Shown here in pieces: positions 48,735 through 57,639 of a stretch of DNA of 64,000 nucleotides. Position numbers and translations under genes: made by a program. The DNA is taken from contig JBJCIZ010000239.1 in the NCBI GenBank assembly GCA_051294375.1, positions 6,298,746-6,362,745 of the forward strand, given 5' to 3'. Each line of letters starts with the position of its first letter. Position 1 is the stretch's first letter. Below the pieces are notes generated by a model. That model saw only the letters and a program-made list of their open reading frames with translations, was not told where the DNA came from and did not search any database. The stretch is from Paraspadella gotoi. Lineage: Eukaryota; Chaetognatha.

Positions 48735-51700
48735 CTAACGAGAATGAATTAGCCCTTTGAATCAATTCGTACATATTATAATTATAAATTAACTATCTTT
48801 CATGAGTATAATAACGCTCACGTGTCGTCCGGCTCGCAGTCCCTAAATCCTTTGGCGAAGGGGTTGCTAGCGATCTTCAACTGCGTGATCTGAAATGAAA
48901 GAGAGAGATATAACTTTGGCGAAGGGGTTGCTAGCGATCTTCAACTGCGTGATCTGAAATGAGAAATTCGTATTCAACCAAATATGAAAAATCATCCATT
49001 CATTTAACAAATAAGCTATCTTTGCCCCCGACTTTCGAACATCCCTCTAACAAGAGAATAACATTGCAGGACCGTGCCAGCTTTTAAATCAAGACTCTCT
49101 CAGAGTCTAGTTTATTCACCCCCGGAGCACTGCGCTATTCAATTATATTAATATTCTAATCACATGATGAATATTTTAATTTTAAGTCATATTGAAGATG
49201 CTTTCTTTTTCGTTGTAGTAGTGATTAAGAACGATTCGTTGCAAAAAACTTTGCAATTCTCCTAATTTTAAAGTCAAAATCCAAAGGTAAGTAAATCCTA
49301 TATTCGATAACTTTTATTTCCGAGCCGTGCTAACCCTTAGATATATAGTAAGTTAAGGTTATCACCGCCGCAATTCAACTCACCCTGTGATTCTGATACG
49401 CGTGTGACGGCGATAAATTTGGTCTCGGCGAATGTGACGGTCTTGAAGTTGTCGACGCCCGCCGCTGCTGCCGCGCCGCCCGCCGCCGTCGGACGCCAGA
49501 GCAGGAGGCGCCAATGGCGAGGAGGAGGAGGAAGAGGACGGAGGGACGAAGACGATGTGAAAACGAGGCTGATATCTGTGCATCGAGTTGAGGATAATCT
49601 GTAGGGGGAGGGGAAATGGGGAGGGGAATTTCGGGGGAAGGAGGAGGAGAATTTGGGGAAAGGGGAAGGGGAATTGGGTGGAAGGGGAGGGGAATTGGGG
49701 GGAGGAGGGAGGGGAATTCGGGGAAAGGGGAGGGGAATTTTGGGGGGAAAGGGGAGGGGAATTGAAGGGGAAGGGGAATTTGGGTGGAAGGGGGAGGGGA
49801 ATTTAGGGAAAGGGGGAGGGTAATTTTTTTTTTTTCGTTCTTTTTCGTTCTTTCTTTCTTTCTTTCTTTCTTTCTTTTCTTTCTTTCTTTCTTTCTTCTT
49901 TCTTTCTTTCTTTCTTTCTTTCTTTTCTTTTTTCGGCCTTCGAGATTTACTCACCTGGAAGCGTCAATCACGCAGTTAATGAGGCTAAACTCTGAGGGAA
50001 TTATTCTCTCTCTCTCTCCCTATTTTCTCTCTATTTTTCTCTCTCTCATCTCTCGATATCTCCGGGTATTTTCCCAAAATGAGCCGGCAGGAACTCAANN
50101 NNNNNNNNNNNNNNNNNNNNNNNTGAAGAGGTTCGTATTCAACCAATATGAGAAATCAATCCATTCATTTACAAATAAGCTTCTTTTGCCCCCGACTTTC
50201 GAATCCCTCTCAACAAGAGAATAAATTGCAGGACCGTGTGCCAGCTTCAATATAAGACTCTTCGAGTCTAGTTTATTCACTCCCTGAGCACTCGCTTATT
50301 CAATTATTATTAATGTTCTAATCACATGATGAATAATATTTTAATTTTAAAGTCAAAATCCAAAGGTAAGTAATCCTCATTCGATAACTTTTATTTCCGA
50401 GCCGTGCTAACCACTTAGAAGTAAGGTAAGTTAAGTTATCACCGCCGGCAATTCAACTCACCCTGTGATTCTGATACGCGTGACGGCGATAAATTTGGTC
50501 TCGGGCGAATGTGACGGTCTTGAAGTTGTCGACGCCGCCGCTGCTGCCGCCGCCGCCGCCGTCGGACGCCAGAGCAGGAGGCGCCAATGGCGAGGAGGAG
50601 GAGGAAGAGGACGGAGGGACGAAGACGATGTGAAAACGAGGCTGATATCTGTTGCATCGAGTTGAGGATAATCTGTAGGGGGAGGGGAAATGGGGAGGGG
50701 AAATTTCGGGGGAGGAGGAGGAATTTGGGGAAAGGGAAGGGGATTTGGGTGGAGGGAGGGGAATTTGGGGGGAGGAGGAGGGGAATTCGGGGAAAGGGGG
50801 GAGGGGAATTTTGGGGGAGAAGGGGAGGGGAATTTGGGGAAAGGGGAAGGGGAATTTGGGTGGAAGGGAGGGGAATTTAGGGAAAGGGGGAGGGTAATTT
50901 TTTTTTTCTTCGTTCTTTCGTCTTTTCTTTTTCTTTCTTCTCCACCAATTTATCTTAACGTTCTTACGTTTCTCGTACAAATGTAAGAAAAATTCTTCCA
51001 TTATTTTCCAATACACAAGATCTAGTTTAAGTTCGATCCTTTCATTTCCATGTTTTTAAAAAAAAAGATAGTGGATTTTTTTTTGGTTAAAATATGGGGG
51101 AAGGCTGGGGCTTTTAAGTGCGGGGTTAGAATATGGGGAGTTAGCAAACAAATCAGAAAATATTATTGTGACACGTTGGTGGGCCGCCAGCTTGGCCCAC
51201 AAAGCCGTAAAAAATAATTTTTTTATATTAAAAAAAGAGAGATTTGGAGATGCGAACTCTCGACCATATAGATGACGAAAGTCGCCCTGCTGTTCGCGCC
51301 TCAAAAGCTGTTAAAAGTTTCGTTTTTTTGTAATATAAAAAAAAGAGGGTTTGGAGATGCGAACTCATCGACCATATGGATGAACGAAAGTCGCCTCACT
51401 TTACCCATTGAACAAAAAAAACAAAAGCAGATTGAGGAGTTTAAAAAACAAATCCACTAATGATATCCTTTCGTAATGTTTTATATTATTTCAGTTTGTA
51501 AATGTAATTTTCGAATAATAAGCTTCATTTCTTTTAACCTAGAGATCTGCGATTCGATGCCTATTAGGGTTGCTTTTTTCACACTAAACCCTTATATAAA
51601 TAGAAGTTTGAGCAAACATGTCGGATCTCCCTACGGATAATTTAAGTTGTATTATCGATAATTTTAATTAATCGTATTAATTTTAATTGTATAGAGTAAT

Positions 51701-54700
51701 GTTAATTTTATTCTAACTTATCGATCATCGAGCTCCTTAAACATTGGTGTTAAAGGACAGTTATAATATGTTTTGTATTTTATCAAAACAACAATATCCT
51801 CTATTTTATTATTATGTTCGCATTCTCTTTCTCTCTCTCACTCTCCTCTTCGGTAAGTTGGGGTAATTTCTCTTCTTCATCTCGTCCTTTAACAATTGCG
51901 ACATGTCTTTTATGCTTTTAAGATTTTTTTAACTTGCAATCATTTTTCTCACAGTTAATTAATTAATTAATTAATTAATTTAAAACATTTATTAGTAATC
52001 ATTAATATTAAGAGATTCAGTTTTTTCCCATGCGAACCATGTTCCACTGCACAATATGCCGTCAATTTAATGATTTTATATATTATAAAATTATTTTAAA
52101 AAAGCTTCAGTGCAACAGCGCCAATGAACTAAATTCAAAAAGCTACATTAAAATACGATTTAGTGTAAAAGGAAGAAATTTTAAATGAGGAAACTAGAAG
52201 TTATAAAAAAGTGTTCATATTTTGGGCACGCGCTTACATATTTAGGTCCGGAGACAGGTTGAAACTAAAAGTTTTTAAATTTTTGCTTATCAAATTTTTT
52301 TTAATTAGATTTGATAAAGCTTATAAGAAGTTAAGCAAAATATTTACAACTTTAAAAAGTTTTGTTTTATGACTAAAAATTAATAAAATATAAAATTCAT
52401 GGCAATTGATGATGATGTGTTTTTTAGGTTTATTTTCTATTTTTTAAACCATTATTGTTAAAATTTGTAAAATAAAAGTGAATAGTACTAACTTTCATTT
52501 AAACTTTTTAAGGCTCTACGAACCCGTTTCTTAAAAGTCAACCATTTTTTAAATTTTTTTTTGTCATTAGTATATATATTAAAAATATTTAAAAGGCTTC
52601 AGTGCAAACACCAATGAACTATTTCAAAAGATTCAAGTAAAATGTGACTCATATTTTTTTCATTTAACTCATTTCCACTCGTAGCTTTCCACCGAAACTT
52701 TATATAAGCATCGTTACACATTTTTTTACCCACACAAAAGTATTGAACTCAATCTATCAATCCAATTATGATTAATTAAAGTAGCTTATTGGTTAAATAG
52801 TAAAATATTTTAGTAAATGCACTTATGTTTTTTCCATTATCTCATTTCCACTCAGCATGCAAGACGGAAATCTCGACAAGTCGTAAAGAACGAATAGTGA
52901 GGAATTGAGGGATCAAGTCCCGTTGAATTAGTCCATTATGATTAATAAGAATATTGTTCTTTTATTTTGAATTGTAATGTAACAAAAAAACAAATATCTT
53001 CTCTCTCTCTCTCATCTCTCGTCTCTCTCTCTCCGTCTCTCTCTCTCTCTCACGTGTCCGTTGTCGTCCAATGAATTGTTGGTCAGTTTTAATTTGTCGA
53101 AAGAAATGACTTGTTTCATCCACTGCGATCCTTTGGCGGGAGAATCTGTAAAAAAGCCTCATGAATTTGAAAAAAAGAAACCCCTTAAATAATATTTTTA
53201 ATTTCTTACGCTATACACTTAATTGTTTTCAAAATTTAACCTTAAAATTTCTAACCCCATTACTGCTGTTTCAAATCTCCGTGGAAATTTTATGGTTGTT
53301 GCCATAAAATTACTAAATATATTTCAAACGCAACGTATCACGAGATAATAAACAACGTCATACATAAACAAATAATATTGTGCTAATTCTATTGTGACTT
53401 TATCCCCCCTTTAATTATGACTATTATGACTTAAGCCCCGATTTTTCTTCTTTCTGGGGGTGCATCCTGCCCCGCAACGTCCCCGCCAACCTGCCTACAT
53501 TCCGTACCAAATCTCTAACCCGTGTGCATATCAATCCCTCCCCCAACATCCTGGGCTACCCCATATGCCCTACCCAATCTCTATATGCCCTACCCAGTAC
53601 TCACTCTTTGCGAATCCTGCCCAGCAACATCCCTCCATGCCCTACCCAGTACCCACGCTCTAACCCGGGTGCACGCAGATCCTGCCCTACCTCCCTCCAT
53701 GCCCTACCCACTCTCTAACCCGGATGCATGTGAATCCTGCCCGGCATGTGTGGGTCCGCCTTTCCGGCCACAACCCAAGACGATGAGTGAAAGGCGTAGC
53801 GGTAGCGTTTGTCGTCGAGCGGCTTGAAGTCCATCATCAACATGTAGTCGGCTGAAGGGTCCAGGCCGAAGAGCTTGACTTGGAAGGTGGGGAACATGCG
53901 CCTGGTGGTTGGTTCGTTTGTGGGGAGGGAAGGTGGCTTTAAAATTTTAGGCTCTCTTTTCCAAAAGCGACCAAAACTCATAACCCATAATCTATTAAAT
54001 CTACGAACGAATATTTCATTCAATCTAATCAATCAATCAATCAATCAATTAAATCTATAATCATAAGATTCTTTCAATCCAATTGAATCACCGTCCCGCC
54101 TTAGTGACGATCATCTCCGTTCCCAGTTCATTAAATTCGCTCCAGAGGGCGCGCATCTCCAGCGTCGCTTTGACTCCAGCGACTTTGGGGTGAAGGAGCT
54201 TTTTGTCGGCGCAAGGTGAGGAAGAGGAGCGAGGGGAGGAAGAGGAGGAGGGAGGGGAGGAAGGGGCTGAAGTAGGGGGTGGAAAGAGTTGCGGGGGGAC
54301 AAAGGGGGTACGGATATTCATAAATGCTTATTTTTGCCCTTCTTTTCCGATAGCGCTTTATTTCAGACGAAATTTTGAATTAACGTTAATTTTGAAATTA
54401 GGTTTAAATATTAGGCATTGAGGATAAGGATTAAGTAATTGATTAAGGTCAAGATCTAGGTTAGGGATTAGGTTCTGGATTGCGGTTAAGGAATAGGTTA
54501 GGGATTAAGAATAAAAATCAGATTAGTAATTAAGTTTTTGTAAAATTGAGCTTAGAATTTGGGTTATGAATTAGGTTAAAGTTAAGGATTAGGGTTGGGA
54601 ATCATATTAAGTATTTGGAAAAAAAAATTTTAATTAAATGATAATGTATGGCAACAGCCGGGTTGCCTGTGTGGCAAGCTCTGAGAGTTGAGCCACAGCT

Positions 54701-55875
54701 TGACGGAGGGCGTTGTCACAAAGAGCACTGGTTCTAAAGAGTTCAAGTAATAATGGGGCATCTCACTGTTGGCTTTGGGGGCTTCCGACCCTCAGTGACG
54801 CATCCAGTCACTGGCGCGGTTACCCTAGGACGGTCTCGCTTTGCAACGCAAAGGGAAGTCATTAGGACTGTGGATGGAACACTACGCCTGGGATGGTGTG
54901 TTCCCCTCTGAGCCAATGGATTTGGCTGAACGATGGTGGACGTGAGGCGGTGTGAATATACCGCCACAGGATCCCGGACCAAGACATCACTCAGGTTCCT
55001 CAAGCCTGAGAGGTGTCCTGACAAGACTGTCACCATAGTGGAGAGAGAGAGAGAGAGCGCGAGTTGTGGGGGCATAGGCGTTTGTTCGTAGCGTACCCCA
55101 GGGGCATAGGCGTTTGTCGTAGCGTACCCGAAGTCGGCAGGGCATAGGCATTTGTCGTAGCGTACCCTGAGAAGGTTGCGTGTTCGATAGTAGGGCTCCA
55201 CCACTTTTATGGCACAGCCGGGTTGCCTGTGATGCCCATTGGGATGGGGCATCTCACTGTTGGCTTTGGGGGCTTCCGACGCCTCAGTGACGCATCCAGT
55301 CACTGGCGCGGTTACCCTAGGACGGTCTCGCTTTGCCAACGCAGAGGGAAGTCATTAGGATGGTGGATGGAACACTAACGCCTGGGATGGTGTGTTCCCC
55401 TCTGAGCCAATGGATTTGGCTGAACGATGGTGGACGTGAGGCGGTGTGAATATACCGCCACAAATGTTAAAATTGAGGGATGAGGAACAGAAAAAGGCGC
55501 GTTTTGGGAAATTAGTGCCATTATTTTCTTCATTAATAACTTGAAACTATTTTGAAGAATCACCATTTCTGGCGGCGTCGCGCTTCAAACTCAAAACGGC
55601 GTTCGTTGCCGGATATCACGGCGTCGTTGCCGGAATTCGCCGGGTCGTTGCCGGATTGAGAGACGTCAATTCCGGCGTCGATAGTATCCATTGTCGTCGT
55701 CGTCGTCGTCGTCGTTGTCGTCGTTGATTCAACTGGAGGCCGAAGTTCGGTCAAGTCGTTAGCGGCTAAAAAGAAAATATCGTCGTCGTGAAATTTATAT
55801 TTCTCAGAAATCGTCTTCGTTATCATCATCGTCGTCGTCGTCATCGTTATCTTCGTCATCGTCATTAACTGGAAA

Positions 55876-55907
<32 letters not shown>

Positions 55908-55957
55908 CTCTTTCTCTTTCTCTCTCTTCTCTCTCTCTCTCTCTTCTCTCTCTCTCA

Positions 55958-56018
<61 letters not shown>

Positions 56019-57237
56019 TTCCATCTTCAATCGCGCTTCGCGCCAATCCCGCCTTTCTCTTGACCTCCTCCGTCGCTCCCCACACTTTCGTTTCGCGCCC
56101 ACGCTTCGCCCACGCCTCCGCCACGCCCTCCGCCCACGCCTCCGGCTCCGTGGTCGCCCCGATACATGGAGGCCGCCTCGAATCCCAGCGGCGCGCTCCA
56201 AAGGCTCGCCCGGCGTCGTCACGGGCGCCGACTGAGGAACCGGCGTCGGTCAGCGTCATCGGAGGACGATGAAGAGGATGAGCGGCGTCATTGTTGAGGA
56301 GAAGATGAGGAGGAGGGGGAGAAGAGAAGGGGATGTGGTTGTTTGCCAGGTCGGCGATAACGCGTCTTTGGGGGGGGGGGCAGAAAAAAGGGAAAAAAGA
56401 ATAAGTGGCTCCCTTATCCGAGAGTGCCCAATTATCGTTCCTTTATCCCATAATTTCATTTTAACTTTTAACCTAAATATATTTTTAGTTTAGGGTTAAA
56501 AATTAAGGATAACAGTTTTAGATTGGGTTAAGGTTTAAAGATAAGGGTCAGGAATTGGTTTAAAAGTATAACCATACATATTATAAATTATAAGGGTTAA
56601 AATTAACTTCTGGGATAAAAAAACAGAAATGGGGCTCTCTCGGAGAAGAGAGTCGTCGTAACGTTGAACTCACCCAAAGGCTCGTGATGCGCGGAAATTC
56701 TAGACGAGGATCGAATTGAATGAGTAAAGTTGGGTAAGGGAAGGTAAGGGTGATGATGATGATGATGATGATGAGAAGGAGGAGGAGGATGTTGATGATG
56801 ATGTTGACGATGAGGAAACTGATGGTGATTTGAGGAATCTGCAAAAACAATTTTATTTTTAGTAGGTTTTTTTGCTTTTAATATATATATATTTATTATA
56901 TTTATTATTTAATATATAATTAATACTGGAGCAGAAATGCAATATTCATTTTATTCTGTATCTATTTATTCTGTATCATTTTACTCTGTATCTATTCGCG
57001 AATAATACCAAAAAAAAATCCTTACTATTTCTCAATGGTCAAAAATATTTTAACTTTATTATTACAGTAAATACCCAGGAGCGTGTTTAAACATGGGGTA
57101 AGTTTACAGTAATATATTAAAGTTGCAAACTATGGTGGACTNNNNNNNNNNTACTGTCTCTTCAAAACAAAACTACCTGCGTCATTGTACAGATCGGTCG
57201 AATAACAAGCGGGGTTTACGGCATAGTGAAGCGAAGT
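48632..57237 (-). CDS. TBX1/TBX10-type T-box transcription factor (gene-level)
   Basis: Nuclear sequence-specific transcription factor. From right to left the exons are 57,177-57,237, 56,674-56,838 (His/Pro-rich), 56,018-56,231, 55,564-55,868 (Asp and Thr runs), then the T-box: 54,092 to about 54,198 ([30 protein letters not shown]), 53,720-53,901 ([20 protein letters not shown]), 53,054-53,146 ([16 protein letters not shown]), 49,384-49,599 ([16 protein letters not shown]) and 48,822-48,889 ([20 protein letters not shown]). The combination KVAG...[25 protein letters not shown] and [12 protein letters not shown] points to the TBX1/10 subfamily. The C-terminal tail appears short (stop at 48,632). 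One T-box exon is assembled twice, and at least one exon has an indel. Confidence 0.92.
48822..48889 (-). CDS. T-box exon 5: end of the DNA-binding domain
   Basis: Acceptor catttcag|ATCACG and donor GACGACAC|gtgagc. It encodes [20 protein letters not shown] and DDT, the invariant C-terminal end of the T-box. FRDCxPxD is typical of TBX1/10. Confidence 0.95.
48851..48963 (-). repeat. Partial tandem duplication of T-box exon 5 and its acceptor
   Basis: A block of about 47 bases (TTTGGCGAAGGGGTTGCTAG to GATCTGAAATGA) occurs at 48,851-48,897 and again at 48,915-48,961, separated by a short GAGAGATATAAC spacer. The second copy holds an acceptor and the first half of the exon, but no donor. Confidence 0.92.
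49384..49599 (-). CDS. T-box exon 4, copy 1
   Basis: Acceptor cccctacag|ATTATCC and donor AATCACAGG|gtgagt. It encodes [20 protein letters not shown], a Ser/Pro/Ala/Gly-rich linker, then (in another frame after an indel) [16 protein letters not shown] and QNHR. Between HIV and NFKT the family normally has a short charged loop. Here about 35 low-complexity residues are present. 50,462-50,672 is a second copy. Confidence 0.88.
49605..49825 (+). repeat. G-rich minisatellite (GGGGAATTTGGGG-like)
   Basis: About 220 bases of irregular GGGGAGGGGAATTTGGGGAAA units, immediately upstream of T-box exon 4 on the minus strand, where it reads as a C-rich pyrimidine tract. Repeated at 50,680-50,905. Confidence 0.88.
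50462..50672 (-). CDS. T-box exon 4, copy 2
   Basis: Near-identical to 49,384-49,599, including intron flanks and the G-rich tract, with different small indels. It reads [13 protein letters not shown] in one frame. A separate 3' flank (50,124-50,460) repeats 48,965-49,380. Probably a haplotig or local assembly duplicate. If real, it would be a second exon 4. Confidence 0.75.
50906..53040. other. Large T-box intron, repeat-rich
   Basis: No coding frame. Contents: a two-unit tandem repeat at 51,195-51,405, AT-rich dispersed repeat pieces at 52,255-52,460, a direct repeat of an AAGGCTTCAGTGCAA block (52,100 and 52,590) and (CT)n at 52,999-53,052. Confidence 0.65.
51195..51405 (-). repeat. Two-unit tandem repeat with tRNA T-arm-like sequence
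   Basis: Two units of about 110 bases, each with GGAGATGCGAACTC and CGACCATAT. On the minus strand the first reads GAGAGTTCGCATCTC, a 4-bp stem with a seven-base TTCGCA-type loop like a tRNA T-arm. No complete tRNA was folded. A tRNA-derived SINE remnant is possible. Confidence 0.45.
53054..53146 (-). CDS. T-box exon 3
   Basis: Acceptor ttttttacag|ATTCTCC and donor GGACAC|gtgaga. It encodes [15 protein letters not shown], then (after one extra T in a T-run) [16 protein letters not shown]. The single-base excess is probably a homopolymer error, since the residues are otherwise family-perfect. Confidence 0.9.
53455..53760 (-). repeat. Minisatellite derived from the end of T-box exon 2
   Basis: About four imperfect units of 60-90 bases. 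On the minus strand each contains a version of GGGCAGGATTCACATGCATC and CGGGTTAGAG, that is, the exon end encoding GRIHMHP with its donor. The exon-proximal unit at 53,720-53,758 is the functional one. Confidence 0.7.
53720..53901 (-). CDS. T-box exon 2
   Basis: Acceptor ccaccag|GCGCATG and donor CATCCGG|gttaga. It encodes [40 protein letters not shown] and [20 protein letters not shown]. Family-perfect, with no frameshift. Confidence 0.96.
54092..54198 (-). CDS. T-box exon 1: start of the DNA-binding domain
   Basis: Donor GGGACG|gtgatt. It encodes [20 protein letters not shown] and [20 protein letters not shown]...[20 protein letters not shown] is the TBX1/10 T-box start. The 5' border is uncertain: gacaaaaag| at 54,199 is a weak acceptor, and the open frame continues upstream through a Ser/Pro-rich stretch to 54,321. 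Confidence 0.85.
54346..54640. mobile_element. TTAGGG-type degenerate repeat tract
   Basis: Starts TTTTCCGATAGCGCTTTATT and continues as imperfect GGATTAGGTT/TTAGGGATTA units. Same type of interior as the other MITE-like elements. The right end is not clear. Confidence 0.4.
54648..54967 (+). repeat. Interspersed repeat family 1, forward copy with internal insertion
   Basis: Begins ATGGCAACAGCCGGGTTGCC and ends GAATATACCGCCACAGG. About 65 extra bases near 54,672-54,752 relative to the copy at 55,208. Confidence 0.78.
55069..55170 (+). repeat. Three tandem units of about 34 bp
   Basis: Units of the form GGGCATAGGCGTTTGTCGTA GCGTACCC, repeated three times with small differences, between two copies of repeat family 1. 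Possibly part of a larger composite element. Confidence 0.85.
55208..55463 (+). repeat. Interspersed repeat family 1, forward copy (best)
   Basis: Starts ATGGCACAGCCGGGTTGCCT and ends GTGAATATACCGCCACAAA. The most complete copy, about 255 bases, non-coding. Confidence 0.82.
55564..55868 (-). CDS. T-box gene N-terminal exon with Asp and Thr runs
   Basis: Acceptor gatttccag|TTAATGACG and donor CAGAAATG|gtgatt. One frame gives [12 protein letters not shown]. After a likely indel another gives [28 protein letters not shown], a Thr run and [18 protein letters not shown]. Low-complexity disordered N-terminus upstream of the T-box. The frame is not fully resolved. Confidence 0.5.
55875..56014 (+). 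repeat. (CT)n microsatellite
   Basis: About 140 bases of CT dinucleotides with few interruptions, filling the short intron between two N-terminal T-box gene exons. Confidence 0.92.
56018..56231 (-). CDS. T-box gene N-terminal exon, Ala/Gly/Arg-rich
   Basis: Acceptor ggttcctcag|TCGGCG and donor GATGGAAG|gtgaga. Phase from the preceding exon gives [20 protein letters not shown] and [21 protein letters not shown] Gly-rich alternative frame ([15 protein letters not shown]) is also open. No domain. Exon borders are convincing, the frame less so. Confidence 0.5.
56411..56650. mobile_element. MITE-like element with TTAGGG-type core
   Basis: Left end CTTATCCGAGAGTGCCCAAT, right end GAAATGGGGCTCTCTCGGAG, which are roughly inverse. 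Interior has TTTAGGGTTAAAAATTAAGG-like units. In a T-box gene intron. Confidence 0.5.
56674..56838 (-). CDS. T-box gene N-terminal exon, His/Pro-rich
   Basis: Acceptor gtttttgcag|ATTCCTC and donor CTTTGG|gtgagt; 165 bases. With the phase set by the upstream exon it reads [40 protein letters not shown] and [16 protein letters not shown]. His/Pro runs are common in transcription-factor N-termini. A hydrophobic alternative frame exists and is rejected. Confidence 0.68.
57177..57237 (-). CDS. T-box gene 5'-most exon seen
   Basis: Acceptor ctcatcgcag|ACTTCG and donor GACGCAG|gtagtt; 61 bases encoding [20 protein letters not shown]. It leaves phase 1 and joins the His-rich exon in frame. The initiator Met is not seen and must lie upstream. 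Confidence 0.62.
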
Positions 57238-57330
57238 CTGCGATGAGTGAACTAAAAATAAAATAAATGATTTAAGTTTAGTATATTTAAAGATGTTGTA
57301 GAATTGCTCCCCATAATTTTAAATGGAATT

Positions 57331-57630
57331 ATTTTCCCAGAGCGCCCCATTTCACCTTAAATTCGGGATTCAATTATATTGGTTTAAAGGTATAAAGATC
57401 AGGGTAAGAGATTAGGGTTAGCGATTAGGTTAGTGACAAGGTTTAAGGATATACTAGGGTTAGGGGGTTAGAGATTAGATTGCAATGTTTTCAGTTAGGG
57501 TCAATGATTAGGTTAGGGTTACAGATTAGGGTTAAGATAGGGTTTTAAATTTAGTAATAGATTAAGGTTTAATATTATGGCTAAATTAATATCAGTGATT
57601 AAGGAACAGTTATGGGGCGCTTTCAGAAAA
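57331..57630. mobile_element. MITE-like element with TTAGGG-type core (best example)
   Basis: Inverted ends ATTTTCCCAGAGCGCCCCAT and TATGGGGCGCTTTCAGAAAA. The 250-base interior is made of degenerate GGGTTAGGGATTAGGTT units. No open frame. Confidence 0.65.
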
Positions 57631-57639
57631 GAGAGCCTT

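Noticed and set aside
51237-51290. tRNA gene on the minus strand
   Set aside because: Only a T-arm-like stem-loop can be made. No acceptor stem, D-arm or anticodon arm was found.
56581-56850. Membrane-like hydrophobic peptide (Ile/Leu-rich frame)
   Set aside because: It is the wrong frame of a His/Pro-rich exon. The phase of the upstream 61-base exon selects the His-rich reading.
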